Of a DNA stretch of 64,000 nt, positions 8,321 to 16,425 are shown piece by piece. The stretch is from NCBI RefSeq assembly GCF_000429325.1, contig NZ_AUBQ01000003.1, forward strand, positions 62,001-126,000. The letters are read 5' to 3'. Position 1 is the stretch's first letter. Each line of letters opens with the position of its first letter. Under the pieces are notes generated by a model. The model made no database searches, was not told the DNA's origin, and worked only from the letters and a program-made list of their open reading frames with translations. Made by a program: the position numbers and the translations under genes. The DNA is from Fundidesulfovibrio putealis DSM 16056. GTDB taxonomy: Bacteria; Desulfobacterota; Desulfovibrionia; Desulfovibrionales; Desulfovibrionaceae.

Positions 8321-8749
8321 CTATTTCTTTTTGCTCTTCTTGCCTTCCTTCACCTCGCCGACCAGGGGTTCGGCAGCGGTTTCAGTCCCGGCGTTCTCCT
8401 GGGCAAAGGGGGCGACATCGCACGGGACTTCGACCACCTCGATAATTTCAACCACTTCGGGATCGCAGGGCGGCGACTCGGGCTCGACGGCGGAGATGGT
8501 GATCTCGTCAGGGGCGGCCATTTCGGCGCGCTCTTCCCACTTCACGGCGATTTCCAGCTTCTGCTTGCCCTTCTTGACCGCAGCTTCGATGGTGAAGTCC
8601 ATGGGGCCGGAGGTCTTGAGGGTGACGAACTCGCCGCCTTTCTGCAGGCAGACGGTCCCGGCCTTGACGCTCTTGGCCATGTCTTCGAGAAGCTGCGCCA
8701 GGGATTGGGGGTCCATGCTTCCTTTCAGGGAAATGCTCGACTTGCTCAT
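8321..8749 (-). CDS. amphi-Trp domain protein
   Basis: A 142-residue protein. Residues ~1-76 match my memory of the short amphi-Trp domain: a helix LAQLLEDMAKSVKAGTV, then beta strands, ending in KGKQKLEIAVKWEE with the conserved Trp. The domain's function is not established. The remainder is an acidic Glu/Val/Pro-rich segment ending in a lysine cluster (GKKSKKK), so it is probably disordered. The ATG has AGGAG seven bases upstream. It lies 56 bp downstream of the coiled-coil gene and is probably in its operon. Confidence 0.7.
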   Translation of the reverse strand: MSKSSISLKGSMDPQSLAQLLEDMAKSVKAGTVCLQKGGEFVTLKTSGPMDFTIEAAVKKGKQKLEIAVKWEERAEMAAPDEITISAVEPESPPCDPEVVEIIEVVEVPCDVAPFAQENAGTETAAEPLVGEVKEGKKSKKK

Positions 8750-8805
8750 GGTGATTCTCCTGCGGCTGGTGCCGTGTTGTTGTTCTGGGGGACGGCCACG
8801 AAAAA

Positions 8806-9108
8806 TCAGCCCGAGGCTGATTCATCCTGGGCGCGGTTTGTCCCGTCGGGGTCGGCGGGAGTGTTGTCGGGAGCCTGTGCCTCGCCGTGCTTTGTACGCC
8901 TGGACTTTCCCTCGCGGCGCATCTCGTCCATTTTCTTCTCGGCCTTGTTGATGAATTTCTCCAAAGCTTTGTTCACGGCTGTGTCCACATCGAGTCGTTT
9001 GTCGTAGTGTTTTGCTTCAGTTTTCAGGTGCTCGATCCGCTCGGCGATGTCAGAATATATGTTGAAAATCATGCGTTTAATCTCTCGATCTTTCTTGAAG
9101 ATGGACAT
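8806..9108 (-). CDS. Small charged coiled-coil protein, function unknown
   Basis: 100 residues, not recognised as a named family. A highly charged helical stretch spans about 1-70 (MSIFKKDREIKRM... KALEKFINKAEKKMDEMRRE), followed by a Pro/Asp-rich tail. The ATG at 9106-9108 was chosen because GGAGG sits six bases upstream; the longer open frame to 9216 has no such site. Its 5' region contains a GTGTAC-N7-GTACAC palindrome that could be an operator. The amphi-Trp gene follows. Confidence 0.65.
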   Translation of the reverse strand: MSIFKKDREIKRMIFNIYSDIAERIEHLKTEAKHYDKRLDVDTAVNKALEKFINKAEKKMDEMRREGKSRRTKHGEAQAPDNTPADPDGTNRAQDESASG

Positions 9109-9123
9109 GCTGGCCTCCAGATT

Positions 9124-9142
9124 GTGTACGAAATATGTACAC
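9124..9142. promoter_or_regulatory. Palindromic operator candidate GTGTAC-N7-GTACAC
   Basis: A perfect 6+6 inverted repeat in the 122-bp divergent gap between the coiled-coil gene (minus) and the small membrane protein gene (plus), about 16-34 bp upstream of the former's ATG. Spacing and symmetry fit a dimeric regulator site; the regulator is unknown. Confidence 0.45.
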
Positions 9143-9230
9143 TGATACACTTGGCGCGAGGCCTCTGTAAAGTGGCGGGGCTTGACCTGGGGCTCCGTCG
9201 GGTCCATCCCTGCCAACTAAGGAGCAGCCA

Positions 9231-9446
9231 ATGAACAAGACAGCTGAGTTGATTTTCCGGGCGGCGCTGGTGATTCTGCTGGCCGCCTTCGTCTGGGGAT
9301 ATCTGGAGGGGCGCGACATCGGGCGCTACGCCTATTTTCGCGACGGGGATCTGGAGTTCGTGCTGGATACCACCACCGGCGTGATCTACCAGGGCGGCTA
9401 CTCCATGAACCACCTGACCGGCCAGGAAGGACCGGTGAAGAAGTAG
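9231..9446 (+). CDS. Small single-pass membrane protein
   Basis: 71 residues, unrecognised. Residues 5-23 form one transmembrane helix (AELIFRAALVILLAAFVWG), followed by a short polar C-terminal region probably outside the cytoplasm (RYAYFRDGDLEFVLDTTTG). It has a good AAGGAG site at optimal spacing before ATG, which supports it as a real gene despite its size. It is divergent from the coiled-coil gene. Confidence 0.65.
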   Translation: MNKTAELIFRAALVILLAAFVWGYLEGRDIGRYAYFRDGDLEFVLDTTTGVIYQGGYSMNHLTGQEGPVKK

Positions 9447-9499
9447 GGGGCAGGCGCGCCTGCGGTCAGGTCGCGGCGGAACGGGCGCGGGCCGAGTGG

Positions 9500-10339
9500 T
9501 CAGGCGCTTTTCCTCGGGCGGGCAGTGTCATCGGTTTCGACGCGCAGGCTGCCTTCGCGTTCGGCCAGGCGCTGCTTGGCCTGGGAGTAGTATTCCACCT
9601 GCATGGAGTGAATGACCCGCGCCAGGAGCTCGCAGCCGTTCTTGTCGAGCGGCTTCCAGAAGGGTTTGGGGCCGGCCATGCGCGCGGCCAGAAACTGGAT
9701 GCCAAGTTCAGGGCGCGAGGTCCCTTCCGTGCGGCAGTTGCAGACTTTGGCAACGAACATGTGCTTGGTTTGCTTGTCGAAGGCGCTGCCGGAAAACACC
9801 AGCTGCACGATGACCTTGCGCCCGGTCTCCAGCCAATCCTTGTTCTGGGCCAACACGCGCGGCGCGAGGGAAAGCCGCACGCCTCCTGCGGAGATGTTGC
9901 GGACGGCCTTGTGGGTCTCATCGGCGGAGGCGGGCAGGTCCAGGATCACGTGATGGTGCAGCGAGACCTTCCGGGTGTCGTCCTGGTTCCTGTGGACTCC
10001 CCACAGGACCAGCGAGGGCAGGTGCTTGCGGTGCGGCTTGATGCGGACGTTGCGGCGTTGTTCCAGGGCGATGATGTCCCGGGGCACCGCCACCGTGATG
10101 GTCTTCCTGTCTTTTCCCGCCTGGAGGATGCGGCTGCGGAACTTGTGCAGCAGCGGCGGTTTGGCCGGGTCGGTCTGGAGCAGGAAGCGGAACAGGAAGA
10201 CCTTTTTCTCCCAGCTTTCCCTCACCATGAAAAACGGCGTAGCGCTGGTCAGGACCATTGCGTCCTTGCTGCATGATCTGAGGCTCAGGAAGTGGTGGTG
10301 GCTGCGTTCCCTGTCCTGCTGGATTTCCAGCTGGAACAC
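9500..10339 (-). CDS. PilZ-domain (c-di-GMP binding) protein, 5' end uncertain
   Basis: The central PilZ domain has the ligand-contact motifs: QRRNVRIKP near residue 92 (RxxxR) and NISAGGVRLSL near residue 163 (D/NxSxxG). PilZ domains bind cyclic di-GMP and change target behaviour such as motility. The N-terminal ~85 residues look like a YcgR-type accessory region. The start is doubtful: the GTG at 10337-10339 has no ribosome-binding site. The frame stays open upstream to about 10620 with protein-like sequence (RRTLSRLFSGIRLALVK) but no ATG, GTG or TTG. Either a rare start codon or a frameshift near 10430 is possible. Domain call confident, 5' end not. Confidence 0.75.
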   Translation of the reverse strand: MFQLEIQQDRERSHHHFLSLRSCSKDAMVLTSATPFFMVRESWEKKVFLFRFLLQTDPAKPPLLHKFRSRILQAGKDRKTITVAVPRDIIALEQRRNVRIKPHRKHLPSLVLWGVHRNQDDTRKVSLHHHVILDLPASADETHKAVRNISAGGVRLSLAPRVLAQNKDWLETGRKVIVQLVFSGSAFDKQTKHMFVAKVCNCRTEGTSRPELGIQFLAARMAGPKPFWKPLDKNGCELLARVIHSMQVEYYSQAKQRLAEREGSLRVETDDTARPRKSA

Positions 10340-10707
10340 GGCCTGCTGGGCGGCAGCCGAGGACAGGGTTTTGAGAACGCCGGGGTCGGTTTTGACCAGG
10401 GCCAGCCTGATGCCGGAAAAGAGGCGCGACAGGGTACGACGTATATTTGCCGCCAGAGGGTACGTATGGCCGCAATATGCACTGGACTCGTTACAGTTGC
10501 GGGGTCTGGCAGTGACGCTTGTGCGCTCTCGGGCGGATGGGGGAGGCAGGAGCCGAAACGGAGCGCGCAGGCCGCGCGCTCCGTGCCGGGGAAAGGCTGC
10601 TGTGGTGATCGTGAAGGCAGGGATCTGCTTTCACGGATAGGACGACCGCTTGGCCTGGGGCGGGGCCATGAGCCATGGGCGCAGCCTTGGAAGGTGCGCC
10701 CACGGTT
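10340..10707. other. Gap with hairpin between PilZ and lipoprotein genes
   Basis: 368 bp. The proximal part (10340 to about 10470) is probably the real N-terminal coding region of the PilZ gene. A perfect 11-bp hairpin lies at 10558-10584 (ACGGAGCGCGC/GCGCGCTCCGT), with a weak TTTC on its minus-strand side. It could end the lipoprotein transcript. A second GGGCGCA/TGCGCCC hairpin is at 10678-10702. No other gene seen. Confidence 0.5.
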
Positions 10708-11178
10708 CTAGTTGTTGATGCGCCAGGTGCCGTCGGGCTGGCGGCAGGCCGTGCCCTTGCCGACTTCCTTCTTGCCATCGATGTAGATGGTCGAAGTGAA
10801 CTCGCGGCAGGGGGTGTTGCCGGTCTCGTAGGTGCGGGTCGGTGTGAAAGTGTTTTCGCTGTTGGTGTTGGGGTTGCGCCAGGTGACGGGCCTGTTGTCG
10901 CGGGTGTTCTCCAGGGCGTAGGCCGCCTGCTTGCGGTCGTAGTCGTCCCAGAGGCTGCCCAGGTAGCCGCCCACTGCCGCGCCTACGACAACGCCCAGGA
11001 GCGTGCCCAACACCCTGGCCGTGGGATCGCTGCCGCCGATGGCCTGTCCGGCCACGGCTCCGCCTGCTCCGCCCACCACCATGCCCACGTCGCGCTTGCG
11101 GATGGTTCCGTCGTCGGCGCACGCCGCCAGAAACTGTATACAGAATGCAAAAAGAACTAACCTGGCCACATGCTGCAT
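10708..11178 (-). CDS. Glycine-zipper outer-membrane lipoprotein (17 kDa surface antigen-like)
   Basis: 156 residues. A lipoprotein signal is visible (LVLFAFCIQFLAAC with lipobox LAAC, lipidated Cys about residue 20). A glycine zipper follows (VGGAGGAVAGQAIGG and LGTLLGVVVGAAVGGYLG), as in Rickettsia 17 kDa antigen/SlyB-like proteins. The C-terminal beta-rich part has CREFTSTIYIDGKKEVGKGTAC, typical of surface-antigen family tails. It probably sits in the outer membrane. The ATG is preceded by GAGGAGGAAGG. Exact function unknown. Confidence 0.85.
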   Translation of the reverse strand: MQHVARLVLFAFCIQFLAACADDGTIRKRDVGMVVGGAGGAVAGQAIGGSDPTARVLGTLLGVVVGAAVGGYLGSLWDDYDRKQAAYALENTRDNRPVTWRNPNTNSENTFTPTRTYETGNTPCREFTSTIYIDGKKEVGKGTACRQPDGTWRINN

Positions 11179-11249
11179 GACCTTCCTCCTCGAACGTAGA
11201 TGGGCGGGGTGATAACAGTGGTGCAACGTTTTGGCTACTGAAAGGATGT

Positions 11250-12134
11250 TCATGATCGCGCGGAAATAGCGACACTGCACTTTTTCAGAAACCCCGTCGG
11301 ATTGTAGCTCATCTTGGCCTTGCGCAGCCCCTCGTCGCCCAAGTCCTGTTCGCGGTTCACGAACTCGAAGTCCTGGCCCTGCTGCTCCATGAACATCTGG
11401 TTCACGGCCTGGTACACGCCTTTGAAGCCGGTGTGGCCCTTCTCGAAGTGGATCACCAGCATGGAGTCGTCCAGGGCCTCGGCCACGGTATAGGCGATCA
11501 TGCGCCCTTCCACGCGGATGGCTCCTCCCAGGAGGTTGGGCAAACGGTCCCAGTCCTTCACCACGCGGGCGATGGCCCGGTTCTCGGCCACCAGGGTGGC
11601 GTCGCACTCGGCCTCGCGCCACTGGCACCATTCCAGCTGCATCTGGAGCACTTCCTCGATGCAGTCGGCGGTGAGGGGGTGGTAGTCGTAGTCGTAGGTT
11701 TTCATGAACTGCGACAGCAGGTTCTTCTTCTTGTGGAAGCGGTTGCCGGACAGTTTGGTCAGCTCCTGAACGGAGTAGACGTAGTCCCAGTGTTCGCGGG
11801 CGTCCTGGGACTGCACCTGGCCCGGAAGCGTTTCCTGCCAGATCTGAGCGAGGCGCTCCGGCACGCGGATGAAGGACCCGCCCCCGGCCAGGGTGGGGCA
11901 GCGGCTCCAGTCCACGGAGTCCCACGGGCCGACGGGGGCCCAGTAGACGGTGTCGGGACGGGTCTGGCGCAGCCAGACGTGGGAGTCGCCGAAGGACCAC
12001 TCCAGGCCGTATTCCTCGCACCAGCCCCACAGGTTGGCGAAGGAGTAGTCGGACACTTTCTGCGGGCATTTGGACAGCCGGGCAAGGTACTCGGCCTGGC
12101 CGTCCAGCGAGAGAGGCATATATGCTTTAGTCAC
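11250..12134 (-). CDS. DUF2156 (phosphatidylglycerol lysyltransferase C-terminal-like) protein
   Basis: 294 residues resembling the GNAT-like catalytic domain of MprF/LPG synthases. Bacterial stand-alone DUF2156 proteins of this length are common, but their substrates are mostly unknown. Recognisable parts are FANLWGW near residue 33, NRFHKKKNLLSQF, GGAIRVEGRMIAYTV, VIHFEKGHTGFKGVYQAVNQ and the closing SYNPTGFLKK. No transmembrane region is present, so it is not a full lysyltransferase. The GTG start overlaps the MATE gene stop by 8 bp; an ATG five codons in is an alternative. It is probably co-translated with the exporter. Confidence 0.85.
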   Translation of the reverse strand: MTKAYMPLSLDGQAEYLARLSKCPQKVSDYSFANLWGWCEEYGLEWSFGDSHVWLRQTRPDTVYWAPVGPWDSVDWSRCPTLAGGGSFIRVPERLAQIWQETLPGQVQSQDAREHWDYVYSVQELTKLSGNRFHKKKNLLSQFMKTYDYDYHPLTADCIEEVLQMQLEWCQWREAECDATLVAENRAIARVVKDWDRLPNLLGGAIRVEGRMIAYTVAEALDDSMLVIHFEKGHTGFKGVYQAVNQMFMEQQGQDFEFVNREQDLGDEGLRKAKMSYNPTGFLKKCSVAISARS

Positions 12135-13497
12135 GGGAATTCCTGGGTTTAATCATGGAAAACCTGGCCCAGTCCTTGAACTGGAAGATAAAGAGCAGGG
12201 CCGAGGCCTGAAAGATCTGGGAGACCAGCATGGAAAGCCATACTCCGTCGGCGGTGCCCCAGGCCTTCCAGCCCAGCCACCAGGCAACGGGCAGGCGCAC
12301 CACCCAGATGGACAAACCGAATATGGTCAGCGTGTACACCGTGGCCCCGGCCCCGGTCAAAGCCCCGGCCAGGATCATCCCGGTGCAGGTGAAGGGAATG
12401 GCCAGCAGGTTGTAGCGCAGGTAGCTCTCGGTCTGGGCGGCCACTGCCGCGTCCGGGGCGAACAGCCAGGAGAGTTCCGGCAGGAACGGCCACAGGCAGA
12501 CGGCCATCAGGCTCATGATGACGACGCCCAGGCCCCAGATGCGGTACCCCATGCGCTTGGCTTCGGCGGCGTCGCCGCTGCCCAGGGCGTGGCCCACCAG
12601 GATGGAGGCCGACAGGTTGAAGGCGAAGGCGGGCAGGAAGATGCCCGACTCCACCTTGGAGCCCCCCGCGAATCCTGCCAGAGCTTCCACCCCGCCCGAA
12701 GGCAGCCCGCCCGTGATGGACAGGAGCACCAGATACCCCGTGTGCCACACCACCTGCATGAGCCCCGACGGCCAGGCCACCCGGAACACGTAGCGCCAGG
12801 CCACCCGCGACCAGCGCCAGGCGGGGACCATGGTCCGGCTGACCAGGCCGGCCCGGGCCAGGAGCATCAGGTTGCAGCACAGGCCGATGGCCATGGCCCA
12901 GAAGGTGCTCCAGGCCACGCCCATGTAGCCCATGTCCGGCATGCCCCACCAGCCGAGCCCCAGCCCGAAGTCCAGCCAGGCGTTCACCACGCACCCAAGG
13001 CCCATGGCATACAGCGGAGCCATGACCATCTTGTGGGAGCGCAGCACCGCGTTGGTCAGCAGGAACAGGTAGTTGATGGGCAGAAGCCACAGAAACAGGC
13101 CCAGGATGTCGCGGGCCGGGCCGTAGACCTCGGCGGGGACGTTCAGCAGGGAAAGGAACACGTCCTTCAGAAGCAGTCCGCAGACCACGATGACTCCGGA
13201 CAGCGCCACCCCGGAGATCAGGCACAGGCCGCCAAAGCGCGCGGCGCGCAGTTTCTTGCCCGCGCCCAGCGACTGGCTGAGCGCCGCCACCGAGCCGTTG
13301 GCCACGGCGATGGCCACGGTCAGGAAGAAGAACAGGGCCTGGCTCACCAGGCCCATGGCCGCCTGGGCTTCCCTGCCGATGCGCCCGCACACGTACACGT
13401 CGGCCACGCCGATCAGGAACTGGAAGACCATCATCAGGATCTGGGGCCAGGTGAGCCGCCAGATGGAGCGGTAGGGCGTGGAGGCGTCTATGTTCAT
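12127..13497 (-). CDS. MATE-family multidrug/metabolite efflux transporter
   Basis: 456 residues with about twelve transmembrane helices arranged as two six-helix halves, as in MATE Na+/H+-coupled exporters. Typical features are RLTWPQILMMVFQFLIGVADVY at the start, an AxxxGxxSQ-like segment (AALSQSLGAG), and a matching second-half pattern (ASILVGHALGSGDAAEAKRMG). The substrate cannot be deduced. It overlaps the DUF2156 gene downstream and is divergent from the ModE-like regulator. Confidence 0.93.
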   Translation of the reverse strand: MNIDASTPYRSIWRLTWPQILMMVFQFLIGVADVYVCGRIGREAQAAMGLVSQALFFFLTVAIAVANGSVAALSQSLGAGKKLRAARFGGLCLISGVALSGVIVVCGLLLKDVFLSLLNVPAEVYGPARDILGLFLWLLPINYLFLLTNAVLRSHKMVMAPLYAMGLGCVVNAWLDFGLGLGWWGMPDMGYMGVAWSTFWAMAIGLCCNLMLLARAGLVSRTMVPAWRWSRVAWRYVFRVAWPSGLMQVVWHTGYLVLLSITGGLPSGGVEALAGFAGGSKVESGIFLPAFAFNLSASILVGHALGSGDAAEAKRMGYRIWGLGVVIMSLMAVCLWPFLPELSWLFAPDAAVAAQTESYLRYNLLAIPFTCTGMILAGALTGAGATVYTLTIFGLSIWVVRLPVAWWLGWKAWGTADGVWLSMLVSQIFQASALLFIFQFKDWARFSMIKPRNSRD

Positions 13498-13571
13498 GGG
13501 CGTCCAGGGGTACGTAAGGCCGGGGGCCGGGTCAACGGGGATTTGGCGGGGCCTTGTGCGGGAGTTACAGT

Positions 13572-13598
13572 TATGTTAGCCCGTGCATAGATATGTTA
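13572..13598. promoter_or_regulatory. Direct repeats TATGTTA, 20 bp apart
   Basis: TATGTTA occurs at 13572-13578 and exactly two helical turns later at 13592-13598, in the short AT-rich strip before the ModE-like gene and 75 bp upstream of the MATE start. It could be an autoregulatory site; this is inference. Confidence 0.4.
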
Positions 13599-13618
13599 AT
13601 ACAGACATAGGGGGCAAG

Positions 13619-14026
13619 ATGGACACGGTAAATCCCACGCTCCGGCTGCACCTCTGGCTGGAGACTTCCGGTGGGATGCTCATGGGGCTTGGCCGGGCGG
13701 AGCTCTTGCTGCGCATCCAGGAGAGCGGGTCGCTCAATCAGGCGGCCAAGGCCATGGGCATGTCCTACCGGGCGGCCTGGGGCAGGCTCAAGGCCAGCGA
13801 GGCCATCGCCGGGGAACCGCTGGTGGAGAAGGCCCTTGGACACAGGGGCTTCGTGCTCACCCCGCTGGGGGAGAGGCTGGCCCAGGCGTTCTCGGCATGG
13901 CACGCCGACGTGGAAGGATACGCGCTGGCGCGGGCCGGGGAGGTCTTCCCCTGGCCGGTGAAACCCTTTGAAGAGCAAGGAGCGAGGAGTGCTGATGCAT
14001 GCGACGGTCTGCAACCTGACGCGTGA
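13619..14026 (+). CDS. ModE-type N-terminal winged-helix regulator lacking the molybdate-binding domain
   Basis: 135 residues forming the DNA-binding domain of ModE/LysR-type winged helices: GSLNQAAKAMGMSYRAAWGRLKASE is the helix-turn-helix, followed by the wing (GHRGFVLTPLGERL). Full ModE is ~260 residues with a TOBE domain that binds molybdate; that part is absent here. The ATG at 13619 follows GGGGG; an upstream GTG at 13583 lacks a site. Its 3' end overlaps the FmdE fusion gene by 32 bp, so regulation of molybdenum or tungsten cofactor handling is a reasonable inference. Confidence 0.85.
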   Translation: MDTVNPTLRLHLWLETSGGMLMGLGRAELLLRIQESGSLNQAAKAMGMSYRAAWGRLKASEAIAGEPLVEKALGHRGFVLTPLGERLAQAFSAWHADVEGYALARAGEVFPWPVKPFEEQGARSADACDGLQPDA

Positions 14027-15626
14027 GGAGTATCTTAAGCGCATCACCGAGTTCCACAACTACGCCGCGCCGGGCCTCCTTGTGGGCGGCTTCATGGTGG
14101 ACGCGGCCCGGCGGGAACTGCCGGAGGGGACGCTCTTCGAGGCCCTTTGCGAAACGCAGGCCTGCCTGCCCGACGCGATCCAGCTGTTCACGCCCTGCAC
14201 GGTGGGCAACGGGTGGCTTCGCATCCACGACCTGGGCCGCTACGCGCTGACCCTCTACGACAAATACACCGGCAAGGGCTTCCGCACTTTTCTCGACCCT
14301 TCCAAGTTCGGGCCTTTCCCCGAGATCGAAGGCTGGTTCCTGAAGCGTAAGGCCAAGAAGGACCAGGACACTGCCGTGCTGCAGGAAGAGATCTTCTCGG
14401 CGGGAGACTCCATCCTGACCACCCGCGCCGTGGAGGTCAGCCCGGCCTTTCTCGGCAAATATTCCAAGGGCGACATCGCCGTCTGCACCGTCTGCGGCGA
14501 GGCCTATCCCTCCAAGCACGGCAGCGTCTGCCTGGGCTGCACCGGGCGCGACCCCGTGGTGCGGGCAGCTGTCAGGCCGTGCCTGCACGCCGTCCCCGTG
14601 GAGGAGGCCGTGGGCCGCCAGGCCCTGCACGACATGACCCAGGTGGAGCCGGGCAAGTCCAAGGACGCGGCCTTCACGCGCGGCCAGACCTTCGGCGCCC
14701 AGGATCTGTGCCGCCTGCAACGCATGGGCCGCATGCACGTGTACGTGGCCGGTGAGGACAACTCCGCCGAAGGGTTCATCCACGAGGACGACGCTGCCAA
14801 GGCCCTGGCCGAGGCCCTGTGCCGAAACGGGGCAATGGTCCAGGCCGGTCCCCCGCGCGAGGGCAAGATCACCCTGCTGGCGCAGCGCGACGGCCTGTTC
14901 ACCGTGGACCGTGACCGCCTTGCAGCGCTGAACGCCCTGGCCGACGTGGCCCTGTCCGTGCGCCACGACGGCACGGTGGTGAAAAGCGGCCAGCCCGTGG
15001 GTGGCGTGCGCGCCATCCCGCTCTTTCTCGGGCAGGACACTTTGGAGCGGGCCATGCGCCTGGTTGACGCCGGTGCCGGAGCGGGAGCGATTGCCGAGGT
15101 GCGCCCCATGCGCGCAGCCAAGGCCGGTGCGCTCATCACCGGGACAGAGGTGTTCACCGGACTCGTGGAGGACAAATTCGCGGACGTGCTGTCCGCAAAA
15201 CTCAAGGCGCTGGGCTCGGAGCTGGCCGAGGTGCACTTCGCCCCGGACAACGCCGCCGAGATTGCCGCCGGAGTGCGCGAACTGCTGGACGCCGGGTGCG
15301 ACCTGGTGCTGACCAGCGCCGGCATGAGCGTGGACCCCGGCGACGTGACCATGCAGGGGCTCGTGGACGCGGGCGTCACGGACGTGCTGTTCGGCATGCC
15401 GGTGCTGCCCGGAAACATGACGCTTCTGGGGCGCATCGGCAGCGTGCCCGTGATGGGCGTGCCCGCCTGCGCGCTGTTCCACGCGGTCACCAGCCTGGAC
15501 CTGTTGCTGCCCAGGGTGCTGGCCGGGCAGAGCATCACCCGCGCGTTTCTGGCCCGCATGGGCCACGGCGGGTTCTGCCTGAACTGCGCCCGCTGCACCT
15601 TCCCGCACTGCCCCTTCGGCAAATAG
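13995..15626 (+). CDS. FmdE-domain / molybdopterin-binding fusion protein
   Basis: 543 residues in three parts. Residues ~10-110 are an FmdE domain (FHNYAAPGLLVGGFM, His21; ETQACLPDAIQ; FTPCTVGNG; LYDKYTGKGFR). A zinc ribbon follows (Cys164, Cys167, Cys179, Cys182). Residues ~330-525 form a MoeA/MogA-type molybdopterin-binding region (GALITGTEVFTGLVEDKF, TSAGMSVDPGDVTMQGL). The extreme C-terminus has four more cysteines (528, 531, 534, 539). Such proteins occur in sulfate reducers and are presumed to help molybdenum/tungsten enzymes such as formate dehydrogenases. The ATG at 13995 has AGGAG upstream; the TTG 27 bp earlier is less likely. Precise reaction unknown. Confidence 0.85.
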   Translation: MHATVCNLTREEYLKRITEFHNYAAPGLLVGGFMVDAARRELPEGTLFEALCETQACLPDAIQLFTPCTVGNGWLRIHDLGRYALTLYDKYTGKGFRTFLDPSKFGPFPEIEGWFLKRKAKKDQDTAVLQEEIFSAGDSILTTRAVEVSPAFLGKYSKGDIAVCTVCGEAYPSKHGSVCLGCTGRDPVVRAAVRPCLHAVPVEEAVGRQALHDMTQVEPGKSKDAAFTRGQTFGAQDLCRLQRMGRMHVYVAGEDNSAEGFIHEDDAAKALAEALCRNGAMVQAGPPREGKITLLAQRDGLFTVDRDRLAALNALADVALSVRHDGTVVKSGQPVGGVRAIPLFLGQDTLERAMRLVDAGAGAGAIAEVRPMRAAKAGALITGTEVFTGLVEDKFADVLSAKLKALGSELAEVHFAPDNAAEIAAGVRELLDAGCDLVLTSAGMSVDPGDVTMQGLVDAGVTDVLFGMPVLPGNMTLLGRIGSVPVMGVPACALFHAVTSLDLLLPRVLAGQSITRAFLARMGHGGFCLNCARCTFPHCPFGK

Positions 15627-15679
15627 CGAGAATTCCGCCGGTCGCGCGTCCGTGATCTCAGCTTGCATTACAGGCGGGA

Positions 15680-16393
15680 TTACGGGCGCGCGAACAGGGC
15701 CTGGTAGGAACCGTCCGCCTTCATGTCCCGCAGGGCCTTGGCCACAGCCTCCACGATGGGGGCATGCTTGCGGTTGAGGTAGAGGTACATCTCGCGTTTC
15801 GCCAGGGGGGGCTGCAAAACCCTGGCTCCTTGGACGTCCAGCTCCCGGATGAAGTGTTCCCCGCCGAAGCGCTCGTAGATGATGACGTCCACCCGCTTGG
15901 CCTTGAGCAGGGCGAAGAGCTGCTGGGGCGTGGCCACCTTGGTCAGTTGGGCGGCCTTCACGTTCTCGTCGAGAATCTTCCATCCCTGAATGTATCCCAC
16001 GCTGTACTTGCCGAGGCTCTCCCAGCCGTTCACCTCCACGGCGGGGTCCAGGGCGAAGGCCGTGAACTCGTAGGCCATGTTGCTCTCGGGCACCTGGATC
16101 AGGTCGGGGTAGCTCTTCTCAAGGCCCGCGATGCGGTTGTTGTCGCCGTCGATGCCTCCGGAATTGGCCTCGGCCAGCGCGCGCTCGCTGGGCAGCGTCA
16201 CGAAGCGTACCCCCATGTTGATGCGCAGGAAGGCTTCGCGCTGCAGGCGGTCCAGCATGCCGTTGCCGTCGGGCGTGCTGAGGGGCGGGGCGATGGTGGT
16301 CCCTATGGTGAGCGGCTGCCAGGACTGTGCATGCGACGGGGACCACCATGTCGCGGCAAGGGCCAGCAGGACGGCTGCGATCGTATTTCTCAT
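15680..16393 (-). CDS. Periplasmic family-3-like solute-binding protein
   Basis: 237 residues with a Sec signal peptide (cleavage near SHA-QSW). The fold is that of amino-acid-type periplasmic binding proteins or ligand-sensing relatives: LTIGTTIAPPLSTPDG, then MLDRLQREAF, RALAEANSGGIDGD, KYSVGYIQGWKILDE and a final MKADGSYQALF. No permease or ATPase of a matching uptake system is adjacent. It may be a stand-alone sensor-type binding protein rather than a transporter component. It converges on the FmdE gene and is divergent from the FtsX-like permease. Confidence 0.8.
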   Translation of the reverse strand: MRNTIAAVLLALAATWWSPSHAQSWQPLTIGTTIAPPLSTPDGNGMLDRLQREAFLRINMGVRFVTLPSERALAEANSGGIDGDNNRIAGLEKSYPDLIQVPESNMAYEFTAFALDPAVEVNGWESLGKYSVGYIQGWKILDENVKAAQLTKVATPQQLFALLKAKRVDVIIYERFGGEHFIRELDVQGARVLQPPLAKREMYLYLNRKHAPIVEAVAKALRDMKADGSYQALFARP

Positions 16394-16425
16394 TGTTACC
16401 TCTTCCGGGCTGTTCTCTACGCGGG

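Noticed and set aside
12070-13590. 506-codon plus-strand frame opposite the MATE gene
   Set aside because: Antisense shadow: rich in Gly, His, Gln and Pro, no domain, and the minus strand encodes an unmistakable transporter.
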